The translations under genes were made by a program, and so were the position numbers. Below the pieces are notes generated by a model that was not told the DNA's origin, did no database searches, and saw nothing but the letters and a program-made list of their open reading frames with translations. DNA of 64,000 nucleotides, taken from assembly GCA_964512985.1 (NCBI GenBank), contig CAZELI010000011.1, positions 1 to 64,000 on the forward strand, given 5' to 3'. Shown here one piece after another: positions 1 to 7,205 of this stretch; position 1 is the first letter of the stretch; each line of letters begins with the position of its first letter. Source of the stretch: CAYPGT01 sp964512985. Its GTDB lineage: Bacteria; Cyanobacteriota; Vampirovibrionia; LMEP-6097.

Positions 1-60
1 GCATGTATAAGGCATACCGTCAGCGTTAGTCCTGAGCTAGGATCAAACTCTCCATGACAA
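1..60 (-). rRNA. rrs: 16S ribosomal RNA, 5' end (partial)
   Basis: Read on the minus strand, this segment contains the conserved 16S start GAGAGTTTGATCCTAGCTCAG followed by an AACGCTGACGG stretch and TACATGC, matching the universal bacterial 27F region. Only about the first 55-60 nt are inside the window; the rest of the gene lies to the left. The exact mature 5' end is estimated by analogy with other 16S genes. The fragment is too short to place the organism. Confidence 0.95.
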
Positions 61-362
61 AGCACGAATTCCTATAAAGGAATTGTTTGAAACTATTCAT
101 GCCTCCTAAGCTCGCCTCACACCAATAGAAAATTCAGGTCAGATTTCTCCAGTTTGAATTTTCAAAGTTTGGCTTACTTAGAATGGCCTACTCATTTATT
201 TTTTGAATTGACAAGGTTCAATCCAAGCGAGTTATTATTCAGTTTTCAGTCTACAACCGACAAATTTGTTGTCTTTGTCGAGAAGTTAAATACTAGCAAA
301 TCTCTATAGGGCTTGTGTTAAGAATTTGTAAATTTCAGAAATCTGTATTACACTTCTTTAAG
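61..362 (-). promoter_or_regulatory. rRNA operon leader and promoter region
   Basis: This gene-free stretch of about 300 nt lies directly upstream of 16S and should hold the rRNA promoter and the precursor leader. A perfect 7-bp inverted repeat (CGACAAA/TTTGTCG, 9-nt loop) sits at 258-280 and could form a leader hairpin or a protein site. I could not pick a convincing -35/-10 pair; TTAACA and TAGTAT hexamers occur between about 283 and 325 on the minus strand but with non-ideal spacing. No other gene is visible here. Confidence 0.5.
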
Positions 363-1619
363 CTAAACCACCCCTAAAATATTCTTAACTATCAAAGCCA
401 TATTCTCCTTACTAACTTTGGCTTTTTTAGCATAGGTCTTAAAGCCAGAGCAGATTTGCGTTATCTCATCAATAAGATCATTGGCATCCTTAATATGGAA
501 GCTTCTTGCTAATTGCAGCAAATCTTCACGAGTAAAGTTCTCAGACTTACCATTAATCAATAAATTATGCTCCTTAAGCCAATAATGATCAGGTCTATAA
601 GAGTAAGTTAAATCATAAGCAGGTGCGAGTGACCATTTACCAGACTGATCCATCAAGAAAGAAAAATTCTTAGTATGATCATCATGATTACTAGCTACTA
701 CATTAAACACCATGCGCCGAAAAAGTTGCTGTCTTTCTTTTGCATTTAACTGCAAGAAATTACTAATCCTAAATAGCGTTTCATAAGAAGCTGTCCTGGG
801 CTCGTTATAATCCAAATGCGCAAGCGCGCACATAGTTTGCATATGCAGCTTCTCTCCATCTACACGATCAAAACGTTTAGTAAGGAAATGATACCTACCG
901 TGTTCCTCATAGAGACGGGATTCCATCATCTCTATACCGCAATCCCTTGCCATTAAATGGTACGCATATTCAATATTAGTGTAACCAAGTGGATCGCTTA
1001 ATCCTTCTAGTGTTAGCCCATCAAACTTAATTATCCAATCCTGAAAACCACTACCATGCTGTACTTGTCCAGAACGAATTTCTAGAGTCTTAGGATTAAA
1101 GGCTATTACCGCCTTAGCTCTTGCCCCTCCTGCTGAAGACCCAATCTGTAAGACCGTTGCCATATCCTCTAAGGATGCTTTCACATTCATGCGCTCAGAC
1201 AGGATCTGCGCTGACAAATCAATTAATTTCGCTACATCTAAATTCTGATCCTGAAATTTTGTATCGTAATTAGGAAAGAATTCTAGCGCACCCATAGCCC
1301 TAGAACCCAAATAACATAAGCGATCTAGAGCAGTAACTTGTCCTAATGCCATGCCGTTCTTACTAAACCATAAATCTATCATCTGGGTACCATATTTATC
1401 AGGCAATGAATCAGCAAGCAAACCAGGCAGCCCATGATAAGTCGCTTCATTCAAATCAAAGCTCCAAGCTTGAGTAACAGATCTTGGCATCATCAACGGT
1501 GCTAAGTCATAAGCAAGTGGAAACTTAGAATCATACTCAAAGTAAACCAAGCGACTTGCTTTATAAACAGCATAGCCAGCAACTTGTCCCCAAATTTTAA
1601 TTTCTATTTCTTCAATCAT
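363..1619 (-). CDS. hipA: HipA-family serine/threonine kinase toxin
   Basis: This is a full-length (418 aa) HipA-like protein kinase, the toxin of a type II toxin-antitoxin pair. HipA of E. coli phosphorylates glutamyl-tRNA synthetase and induces persistence; the target here is unknown. Visible motifs are the N-terminal HipA subdomain (residues about 5-115), the glycine-rich GSSAGGARAK loop (160-169), the catalytic NHDDHTKNFSF segment (311-321) and the metal-binding APAYDLT segment (332-338). Start and stop are clean and the catalytic residues are present, so it should be active. It overlaps the preceding antitoxin gene by 8 nt, which implies translational coupling in one operon. Its distance from the 16S leader argues against co-transcription with rRNA. 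Confidence 0.92.
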   Translation of the reverse strand: MIEEIEIKIWGQVAGYAVYKASRLVYFEYDSKFPLAYDLAPLMMPRSVTQAWSFDLNEATYHGLPGLLADSLPDKYGTQMIDLWFSKNGMALGQVTALDRLCYLGSRAMGALEFFPNYDTKFQDQNLDVAKLIDLSAQILSERMNVKASLEDMATVLQIGSSAGGARAKAVIAFNPKTLEIRSGQVQHGSGFQDWIIKFDGLTLEGLSDPLGYTNIEYAYHLMARDCGIEMMESRLYEEHGRYHFLTKRFDRVDGEKLHMQTMCALAHLDYNEPRTASYETLFRISNFLQLNAKERQQLFRRMVFNVVASNHDDHTKNFSFLMDQSGKWSLAPAYDLTYSYRPDHYWLKEHNLLINGKSENFTREDLLQLARSFHIKDANDLIDEITQICSGFKTYAKKAKVSKENMALIVKNILGVV

Positions 1620-1929
1620 CCTTTCTACTAGCTCTTTTACGTTTAGGTTTTTGTTTACTCATATATAATTCCTTGACTGAGATATCATCAAATTTAAGCA
1701 GAGCGTCAAGCTTATCAAGTTGATTAAAATACCTAACTACTCTAATAAAAGTTTCTAATCTCATCCCTTGTCCCTTCTCGATTTTTTTTACAGTTAATTC
1801 ACTAACTCCCAGCTCTTCAGCTAATTTCGGTTGAGTTATATTTCTCATTAAACGAAACTCTTTAATACGAGTAGCAAGAACTTGCAGAATCTCCTTATCT
1901 GTCAACCAAAAGCTAATACTATCTTGCAT
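1612..1929 (-). CDS. hipB: HipB-like XRE-family antitoxin
   Basis: A 105-aa protein with a helix-turn-helix of the Cro/CI (XRE) type at residues about 18-70, including the typical ITQPKLAEELGVSELTVKKIEKG recognition segment in two parts. It precedes the HipA kinase and overlaps it by 8 nt, the usual antitoxin-first order. The C-terminus is a lysine/arginine-rich tail (about 92-105) that could contact DNA or the toxin. The start ATG lies only 6 nt downstream of a TATAAT box, so the mRNA is probably leaderless. Palindromes upstream fit autoregulation by a HipB-like repressor. Function is assigned from family and context. Confidence 0.88.
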   Translation of the reverse strand: MQDSISFWLTDKEILQVLATRIKEFRLMRNITQPKLAEELGVSELTVKKIEKGQGMRLETFIRVVRYFNQLDKLDALLKFDDISVKELYMSKQKPKRKRASRKDD

Positions 1930-1935
1930 ATGAAT

Positions 1936-2013
1936 ATTATACCCTAAATAAAGTATACTTTTATATATCCTTATAAAGGAATTAGCGCTTTAAAGTATAT
2001 AAAAGTATACTTT
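1936..2013 (-). promoter_or_regulatory. hipBA promoter with paired palindromic operators
   Basis: On the minus strand a TATAAT box (1936-1941), extended by GGG, lies 6 nt before the hipB ATG. Two identical palindromes AAAGTATACTTT are found at 1950-1961 and 2002-2013, 52 bp apart, each flanked by TATATA on its inner side so the whole block is an inverted repeat. A third palindrome, TCCTTATAAAGGA, lies between them. One copy would cover the -35 region. This layout fits cooperative binding by HipB. The distal palindrome overlaps the stop codon of the upstream phosphatidyltransferase gene. Confidence 0.75.
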
Positions 2014-2974
2014 ATTCCTCTGGACTAAAGCCCATATACTTAGCAACTGGCCAGTAAACGCAATAGAAACTTCCTAATAGAGCAAAGATCACTAGTAGAG
2101 TGAAGACCATGTTCAATGCAGTAAAGATACTGATCAGAAGTGCTTGCTCTCCGATGTTGAAGCGTAAGATTGGAATAGCGCGGTAGACGGAGAGACCGAA
2201 ATTCAGGATAGATTTAATAATCGTCATCCTGAGGGAGGGCGAAGCCCGACCGTCAGGATCCACTGCTAATGGCTGGATTGCGACGTCGTCCGTCTTCACT
2301 TCGTTTCGACGGACTCCTCGCAATGACGATACTGAGTCTTCATGCGACGCCTGACTTCCTCTTTGCACAGCGGGCTCTAGCTTCATATCCTGATTCACGT
2401 AATAATCAATGAGCAATACTGTAAACATCGCAATCATTGCCAGAGGCCAGATTAGCCAAGTCGCTACTGGAAAGGATTTGATAAACATCATCTGAAAATC
2501 AACGGGTAATTTAAAACTACCATTAACTCCAAGAAAAAATTCTATAACAGAACTCACACGTGAAAAATTCAAAAAGAAAAACTCTTCATGACTAGTAAAA
2601 AATCCCCAGGCTAATGAGAAGAAATAAATAAAATCCTTAACCCTGTCACTGACCCGATCTAACCAAGCACCAAGCTTAGAGAACTGTTGGCGATAGCGCG
2701 CCAGTTGCCCGTCCATGCAATCTACAGCAAATGAAAGCTGCACCAAAGCCGCTCCTATAATGAGGTGTAAATGATCACCACAAGCAAAGCACCATGCCGC
2801 AATCATCCCAATTAAAAAAGAATTAACGGTAATAAGGTTTGGACTAATCCAGGATATATCACAAATCGGCTCAAGCAAACGATTAGCCAGAGGACCAGAG
2901 AAAATACTTGCCCACCAGCCGTCTTTTTGTTTAATAGCAGAACGAAGTTTTAATTTTTGAGTAGGAGATAGCAC
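2012..2974 (-). CDS. CDP-alcohol phosphatidyltransferase-family membrane protein
   Basis: This integral membrane enzyme joins a CDP-linked lipid or alcohol with a second alcohol in phospholipid synthesis; the substrate cannot be told. The family signature is perfect: D85-x2-DG(88-89)-x2-AR(92-93)-x8-G102-x3-D106-x3-D110. Several hydrophobic segments flank it (about 45-85, 115-125, 168-192, 275-310). Residues about 216-251 are encoded by a palindromic repeat element that is common elsewhere in the window. It falls in a hydrophilic loop between membrane segments, in frame. Without it the protein would be about 280 aa. The gene is followed by hipBA on the same strand, but the TA pair has its own promoter. 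The start is an ATG-type codon with no clear ribosome site. Confidence 0.85.
   Translation of the reverse strand: MLSPTQKLKLRSAIKQKDGWWASIFSGPLANRLLEPICDISWISPNLITVNSFLIGMIAAWCFACGDHLHLIIGAALVQLSFAVDCMDGQLARYRQQFSKLGAWLDRVSDRVKDFIYFFSLAWGFFTSHEEFFFLNFSRVSSVIEFFLGVNGSFKLPVDFQMMFIKSFPVATWLIWPLAMIAMFTVLLIDYYVNQDMKLEPAVQRGSQASHEDSVSSLRGVRRNEVKTDDVAIQPLAVDPDGRASPSLRMTIIKSILNFGLSVYRAIPILRFNIGEQALLISIFTALNMVFTLLVIFALLGSFYCVYWPVAKYMGFSPEE
2222..2328. repeat. Composite palindromic repeat inside a coding sequence
   Basis: Two repeat units lie side by side: CGTCATCCTGAGGGAGGGCG... ending in GGATCCACT (2222-2264), and a unit running from CTGGATTGCGACGTCG to CCTCGCAATGACG (about 2273-2328). The first matches units at 4476, 26477 and 57468; the second matches 7131 and 54781. 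All lie between or at the ends of genes except this one and the copy at 20928. Here the element is translated on the minus strand into residues about 216-251 of the phosphatidyltransferase. Confidence 0.9.
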
Positions 2975-3013
2975 TACTTATATAATATAAGGTAAAGAGC
3001 TAAAAAAATCTTA

Positions 3014-3430
3014 TTACTTCCTCTCTAAAGCTAATTCTTTTAATCTCTGTTGAGTTAAAACTTCATCAACGACATCAGAAAGCATCACCGCTAGCTCATG
3101 AGCCGCTAGATATCGCTCAATCATTAGCTTAAAACCACCGCTCTTAATTCTGTCTATCAGGGGTTTAACATCATTTATTTCCTGGATAATATCGTTCTTA
3201 GTACGAATATCATCATTATTAGAACTTATTTTAGTTTTTCCACTAGTTTTTAAAAATTCCTTTAAAGCATCAGACGAAAGCGCTTCTCGAAGCATTTTCT
3301 CTATATGATGCGCATTCACTTCTCTTGCTTTACCAGATAAATAAGTAGGTATCTCATTGGCACGTCTCATTGCTTTGAGCGCAGCAATTAAGGCTTGCGA
3401 AAATTCATCAATTTCTGTCGGTTTATCCAT
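3014..3430 (-). CDS. Uncharacterised helical protein
   Basis: I do not recognise this protein of about 138 aa. It is hydrophilic, predicted mostly alpha-helical, with no signal peptide or membrane segment and a charged C-terminus. The reading frame stays open up to 3613, but that longer version would overlap the divergent homoserine kinase gene. I chose the internal ATG at 3430, which has a TATTTA hexamer 6 nt upstream. The extra residues upstream look like antisense of the kinase gene and of its promoter. It may follow its own promoter; the gene downstream on the same strand is the phosphatidyltransferase, about 40 nt away. Confidence 0.6.
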   Translation of the reverse strand: MDKPTEIDEFSQALIAALKAMRRANEIPTYLSGKAREVNAHHIEKMLREALSSDALKEFLKTSGKTKISSNNDDIRTKNDIIQEINDVKPLIDRIKSGGFKLMIERYLAAHELAVMLSDVVDEVLTQQRLKELALERK

Positions 3431-3545
3431 AGCAACTAAATAGTTTCTACCACAGGAAACATAAGATTTAACAGGAGCAATTAGCGGTCCGCAGAAAATG
3501 TTATTAATAAGCTGAGCAATTAGTGGATTATGGTATAAAATACTG

Positions 3546-4463
3546 ATGGTGAGCCCATTTATAGTAAAAGTCCCAGCAAGTACTTCGAATCTAGGTCCCG
3601 GCTTTGATGTCATTGGGCTGGCGTTAAATCTCTACAATAGCTATAGTTTTGAGCTTAGCAATCAAGGAAACTCTGAGCTTAGCTATAGCTCTAATGTAAG
3701 TTCTAGTGAAATCCCCTATAGCAAAGATAATCTAGTTTATCGGGCTTTTGATTATGTTTTTCGTAAAGAGTCTAAAGAAACCCCTTCCGTCAAAATTCAT
3801 TTTCAAGCTGATATACCTACCACTGGTGGCTTTGGGTCAAGCAGCACCGCAATTCTTGCTGGCTTAATGGCAGCTAACAAAATACTTGGCGAACCTTACG
3901 ACACTAATAAGATTCTTAAAATAGGAACTCAACTCGACGGACATCCAGATAATATAACCCCTGCCATGCTTGGCGGTTTAATAGTCTGTGTCTACGCTGA
4001 TGCGCAGCATCATTACGTTAAATTAGCTTGGGACCAAAACTTATTTTTTGTGGCAGTGACACCAGACTTTAAGGTGCCCACAGCAGATGCAAGAGCGGTA
4101 TTGCCTTCGCATGTAGAGTTTCAAGATGCGGTATTTAATCTCGGTTACAGTAGTTTATTAATCGCAGCACTTGCAACAAAAAACACCGAAGTCCTCAAGC
4201 AATGCTTCAAAGACAGACTACATCAGCATTACAGAGCGAAGCTCGTTCCTGGAATGCAATGCGTGCTTGATACTGGAGTAGAAGCAGGAGCTATTGGCAC
4301 TATGCTCTCTGGAGCTGGATCAACTTTAATTGCAGTAGTAGATAATGATAAAACTGCTGAGACGGTAGCGCTTGCAATGCAATCTGCTTGGATGCAAAGC
4401 GGTGTCAAATGTGACTATAGGTTCTTGAGAGCCGTGGATACAGGCGCAAGTATTGTTTCGTAG
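3546..4463 (+). CDS. thrB: Homoserine kinase (GHMP family)
   Basis: ThrB phosphorylates L-homoserine with ATP in the threonine pathway. The 305-aa protein has the three GHMP kinase motifs: N-terminal VKVPASTSNLGPGFD (7-21), the phosphate-binding loop PTTGGFGSSSTA (91-102) with the GTQLDGHPDNITPA segment after it (127-140), and a C-terminal GTMLSGAGST motif. The loop has GGFGSSST where many homologues have GLGSSAA, a mild variation. The start lies 6 nt after TATAAA (3534-3539), so the transcript is probably leaderless; the next codon, GTG at 3549, is an alternative start. No thrA or thrC gene is adjacent; the gene stands alone. Confidence 0.9.
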   Translation: MVSPFIVKVPASTSNLGPGFDVIGLALNLYNSYSFELSNQGNSELSYSSNVSSSEIPYSKDNLVYRAFDYVFRKESKETPSVKIHFQADIPTTGGFGSSSTAILAGLMAANKILGEPYDTNKILKIGTQLDGHPDNITPAMLGGLIVCVYADAQHHYVKLAWDQNLFFVAVTPDFKVPTADARAVLPSHVEFQDAVFNLGYSSLLIAALATKNTEVLKQCFKDRLHQHYRAKLVPGMQCVLDTGVEAGAIGTMLSGAGSTLIAVVDNDKTAETVALAMQSAWMQSGVKCDYRFLRAVDTGASIVS

Positions 4464-4475
4464 ATTTAAGGATTT

Positions 4476-4587
4476 CGTCATCCTGAGGGAGGGCGAAGCC
4501 CGACCGTAAGGATCCACTTTTATTAATAGATTATTCGTAGCAGTGGATCCTTACGTCGCAACCTACGGTTGCTCCTCAGGATGACGG
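4476..4587. repeat. Palindromic intergenic element, about 110 bp
   Basis: Two inverted half-units with arms CGTCATCCTGAGG and GGATCCAC flank a short AT-rich centre (about 4518-4542) that is not conserved between copies. The left half carries a GGGCGAAGCCCGACCG core, the right half a GCAACCTACGGTTGC core. The copy at 57468 is the same arrangement in reverse orientation with a different centre. The layout resembles REPINs (two inverted REP units). It lies 12 nt after thrB and just upstream of the ctpA promoter, and could act as a terminator or mRNA 3' stabiliser. Confidence 0.9.
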
Positions 4588-4596
4588 AAAGCAATA

Positions 4597-4602
4597 TATA
4601 AT
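4597..4602 (+). promoter_or_regulatory. -10 box of ctpA, leaderless arrangement
   Basis: A perfect TATAAT ends 6 nt before the ctpA ATG at 4609. Transcription normally begins about 7 nt after the -10 box, so the RNA should start at or next to the start codon. There is no room for a Shine-Dalgarno sequence on the transcript. The palindromic repeat ends 9 nt upstream of the box, so any -35 element would lie within it. Confidence 0.7.
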
Positions 4603-4608
4603 ATATAG

Positions 4609-6021
4609 ATGCGCCGAATTACTAAGTTAATTTTAGTTTTATTAATATTGTTTTCAAACAGTCCAGTTCAGGCACTATCTGTTCAACATGAATTAGAAGA
4701 AGAAACCAAATATCCAGAAGTTCCACCAGCAAAACTTTATGATAAGGTCTGGAAAATTATTAAAAGTGACTATGTTGACCAACATTATAACCATCAAGAT
4801 TGGGAGATTTGGAGACACCGTTACGACGACTATTTGGAGACTAGAGAAGATTCTTATAAAGCAATAGAGACTATGGTCGCTTCGCTGGGTGATCGTTATA
4901 CTAGATTCCTTGACCGTAAAGAGTTTGAAGAAGAGAAAGAATCGATAGAAGCAGAATTGACTGGAGTCGGCATACAGATAGGGTTAGACAAATCTGGGCA
5001 AGTGATTGTTATTGCTCCAATAGAAGGTACTCCAGGAGCTAATGCTGATCTGAGACCTAACGATTTAATTATAGAAATAGATGGCAAGAACACCTCGGGC
5101 ATTTCCATCGAGCAAGCAGCGAAGATGATTCGTGGACCAGTAGGCAGCTCGGTGACACTCACTGTTAAACGCGAAAAAGAAAAGATGAAGAAGACTATTA
5201 CACGAGCTGTGATTCCTATTAAGTCTATTCCTGACGGACAAGCTAAGATGATTTTTGATGATATTGGTTATATTCGCCTTAGTACATTCATCTCTAAAGA
5301 TACAGTGGAAGAATTATTAGATGCTATGGATAAGCTTGATAAAGATGCTAAGGGCTATATTATCGACTTGCGTAATAATCCAGGTGGTCTATTAAACAAC
5401 GCAATGGTAATCTCTGACATGTTTCTGAACGAAGGTATTATAGTTAGCACTGTTAACAAGAATGGGTATGTTAGTTCATTTAACTCTCGTAAAATCAGTT
5501 CTTCTGATAAACCTTTAGCATTGTTGGTGAATAGCAACAGCGCAAGCGCTAGTGAGATTTTCGCAGGGGCTCTGAGAGACAATGGTAGAGCAGATATCAT
5601 TGGAACTACGACATTTGGTAAGGGGTTAGTACAAGCAATTAATAAGCTTGGTGATGGTAGTGGCGTGAACGTAACTATCGCTAAATATCTCACACCTAAT
5701 AAAACAGACATAAATAAGAAAGGTATTAAGCCTGATTATGAAGTGAAACTAGAGAAGCTTGATTATGACCTCAGTAGAGGACCTTGGTTCTTTGATCCCA
5801 ATGTTAAGTTTGGTATAAGACAACCAGAAGACGCTCAAGACAAGCAACTTATGAAAGCTGTCGAAGTACTTAAACCTAAGATCGCTGATGCTAAGCCACT
5901 TGCGAAAGAAATAATTGATAAAGTAACTGAACTCGATAAGAAGTACGCTGAAAAAGAAGCCGAAGAGAAAAAGAAAGAAGAGAAAGACAAACAAAAAGAT
6001 AAAGTTAAGGCTGAGAAGTAA
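4609..6021 (+). CDS. ctpA: S41-family C-terminal processing protease
   Basis: This exported serine protease cuts C-termini of periplasmic or envelope proteins; in cyanobacteria CtpA matures D1, but no photosystem is implied here. Order of parts: signal peptide (1-22), helical N-domain, PDZ domain (about 115-190, with GVGIQIG and PNDLIIEIDG), and the S41 peptidase domain with NNPGG (256-260), the catalytic serine in SASASE (311-316) and the catalytic lysine K338 in FGKGLVQ. The last 35 residues or so are almost all Lys/Glu, an unusual charged tail. Length (470 aa) is normal. The dusB gene follows at 25 nt with its own -10 box. Confidence 0.93.
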   Translation: MRRITKLILVLLILFSNSPVQALSVQHELEEETKYPEVPPAKLYDKVWKIIKSDYVDQHYNHQDWEIWRHRYDDYLETREDSYKAIETMVASLGDRYTRFLDRKEFEEEKESIEAELTGVGIQIGLDKSGQVIVIAPIEGTPGANADLRPNDLIIEIDGKNTSGISIEQAAKMIRGPVGSSVTLTVKREKEKMKKTITRAVIPIKSIPDGQAKMIFDDIGYIRLSTFISKDTVEELLDAMDKLDKDAKGYIIDLRNNPGGLLNNAMVISDMFLNEGIIVSTVNKNGYVSSFNSRKISSSDKPLALLVNSNSASASEIFAGALRDNGRADIIGTTTFGKGLVQAINKLGDGSGVNVTIAKYLTPNKTDINKKGIKPDYEVKLEKLDYDLSRGPWFFDPNVKFGIRQPEDAQDKQLMKAVEVLKPKIADAKPLAKEIIDKVTELDKKYAEKEAEEKKKEEKDKQKDKVKAEK

Positions 6022-6046
6022 ATCTATATTGCTATAATATTCTCTC

Positions 6047-7054
6047 GTGCCTGTCAAAGAACTAACATCAATCAAAATTGGAGACCTAACTCTAAATGGC
6101 TGTGTCTACATACCTCCCATGGCAGGGGTTACGGATATAGTTTATAGAAAGCTTTGTAGAGAGTTTGATCCAGATGTATTACTCTCGACAGAGATGCTTA
6201 GCTCTAAATCTCTTACTTACGCTCACAAGAATTCTAAAACTCATAGACATACAGCGCGCATGGATATACCTGAAGCTGATCCATTAACTGGTATCCAATT
6301 ATTTGGGCATGAACCAGAGGTAATGGCAGAAGCCGCCCAGATCGCAGAAGAATCTGGAGCTAAATTTATCGATATAAATATGGGCTGTCCTGTATCTAAG
6401 ATAGTGAAAGGGCAAGATGGAGCAGCACTGATGCGTGAACCTGATCTAGCTTGTGACATCGTGAGGGCAGTAATCGCAGCCACTAAATTACCTGTCACCG
6501 TTAAAACTCGCTTAGGCTGGTGCGCAGAGAGCATGCATACTCCTGAACTCGCTAAGAGGTTTGAAGGATTAGGCGTACAAGCCATGACTATTCATGGCAG
6601 AACCAGATCTCAATTATATAGTGGTCAAGCTAACTGGGACCAAATTGCGCAAGTCGTCTCAGCAGTGAAGATTCCAATATTTGCTAATGGTGATATCAAA
6701 GATCTAAATGATGCTAAGAAAATATTAGAAGTTACTGGCGCTGTAGGCATGGCGATAGCGCGCGCGACAATGGGCAAGCCTTGGTTCTCCAAGCAAGTGA
6801 ATCATTATATTCGCACTAGTGAGATTCTTCCAGAACCCAATATCCAAGAGCGATTGGCATTAGCCTTAAAACATTGTCAAATGTTAGTAGAGTATAAGGG
6901 ACTAGAAATAGGTATCAGAGAAAGTCGTAGACATATAGTGAGCTATACTGCTGGAATGAAAGGCGCCGCCAAAATCCGCCCTCTTATACTTGCTGTTAAT
7001 TCAGTAGCAGAAGCCGAGAAATTAATTGATGAGCTTTTGGTTTTGAATTCTTAA
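6047..7054 (+). CDS. dusB: tRNA-dihydrouridine synthase
   Basis: This FMN-dependent enzyme reduces uridine to dihydrouridine in the D-loop of tRNA. The 335-aa protein shows the TIM-barrel start PPMAGVTD (23-30), the catalytic cysteine C114 in INMGCPVSK, the VTVKTRLGW strand, the MTIHGRTR FMN-contact segment and the FANGDI motif. It is full length. The start is GTG, 8 nt after a TATAAT box at 6033-6038, again a leaderless layout. The subgroup (DusB-like) is assigned from overall motif spacing and is less certain than the family. Confidence 0.92.
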   Translation: MPVKELTSIKIGDLTLNGCVYIPPMAGVTDIVYRKLCREFDPDVLLSTEMLSSKSLTYAHKNSKTHRHTARMDIPEADPLTGIQLFGHEPEVMAEAAQIAEESGAKFIDINMGCPVSKIVKGQDGAALMREPDLACDIVRAVIAATKLPVTVKTRLGWCAESMHTPELAKRFEGLGVQAMTIHGRTRSQLYSGQANWDQIAQVVSAVKIPIFANGDIKDLNDAKKILEVTGAVGMAIARATMGKPWFSKQVNHYIRTSEILPEPNIQERLALALKHCQMLVEYKGLEIGIRESRRHIVSYTAGMKGAAKIRPLILAVNSVAEAEKLIDELLVLNS

Positions 7055-7073
7055 CCTAGAGGCAATGGTCAAC

Positions 7074-7199
7074 CGATACCCGTAATCCGTCATTGCAACG
7101 TAGACACTAGTGCAGACCGACACCCGTTAGCCGTCATCGCGAGGAGTCCGTCGTAACGCAGTGAAGACGGACTCCTCGCAATGACGGACTACGGGTGCT
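7074..7199. repeat. Palindromic repeat cluster
   Basis: A long near-perfect palindrome at about 7131-7187 has arms CCGTCATCGCGAGGAGTCCG and its complement around a short GTAACGCAGTGAAGAC centre. It is framed by outer arms CACCCGTTAG and CTACGGGTG. A decayed partial copy (GATACCCGTAATCCGTCATTGC) lies at 7074-7100. It belongs to the CGTCATTGCGAGGAG family also seen at 2273 and 54781. It fills the space between two convergent genes, so it may serve as a bidirectional terminator. Confidence 0.85.
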
Positions 7200-7205
7200 G
7201 GTTTA

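Noticed and set aside
3431..3613. N-terminal extension of the unknown gene at 3014-3430
   Set aside because: It is antisense to the start and promoter of thrB, and an internal ATG gives a tidy gene without overlap.
4326..4517. 63-codon open frame on the minus strand starting in the repeat at 4476
   Set aside because: It begins inside the palindromic element and runs antisense through thrB; the residues DGRASPSLRMT are the same repeat translation seen elsewhere.
4896..5711. Two antisense open frames within ctpA
   Set aside because: They lie wholly opposite a clear protease gene and show the usual antisense shadow composition.
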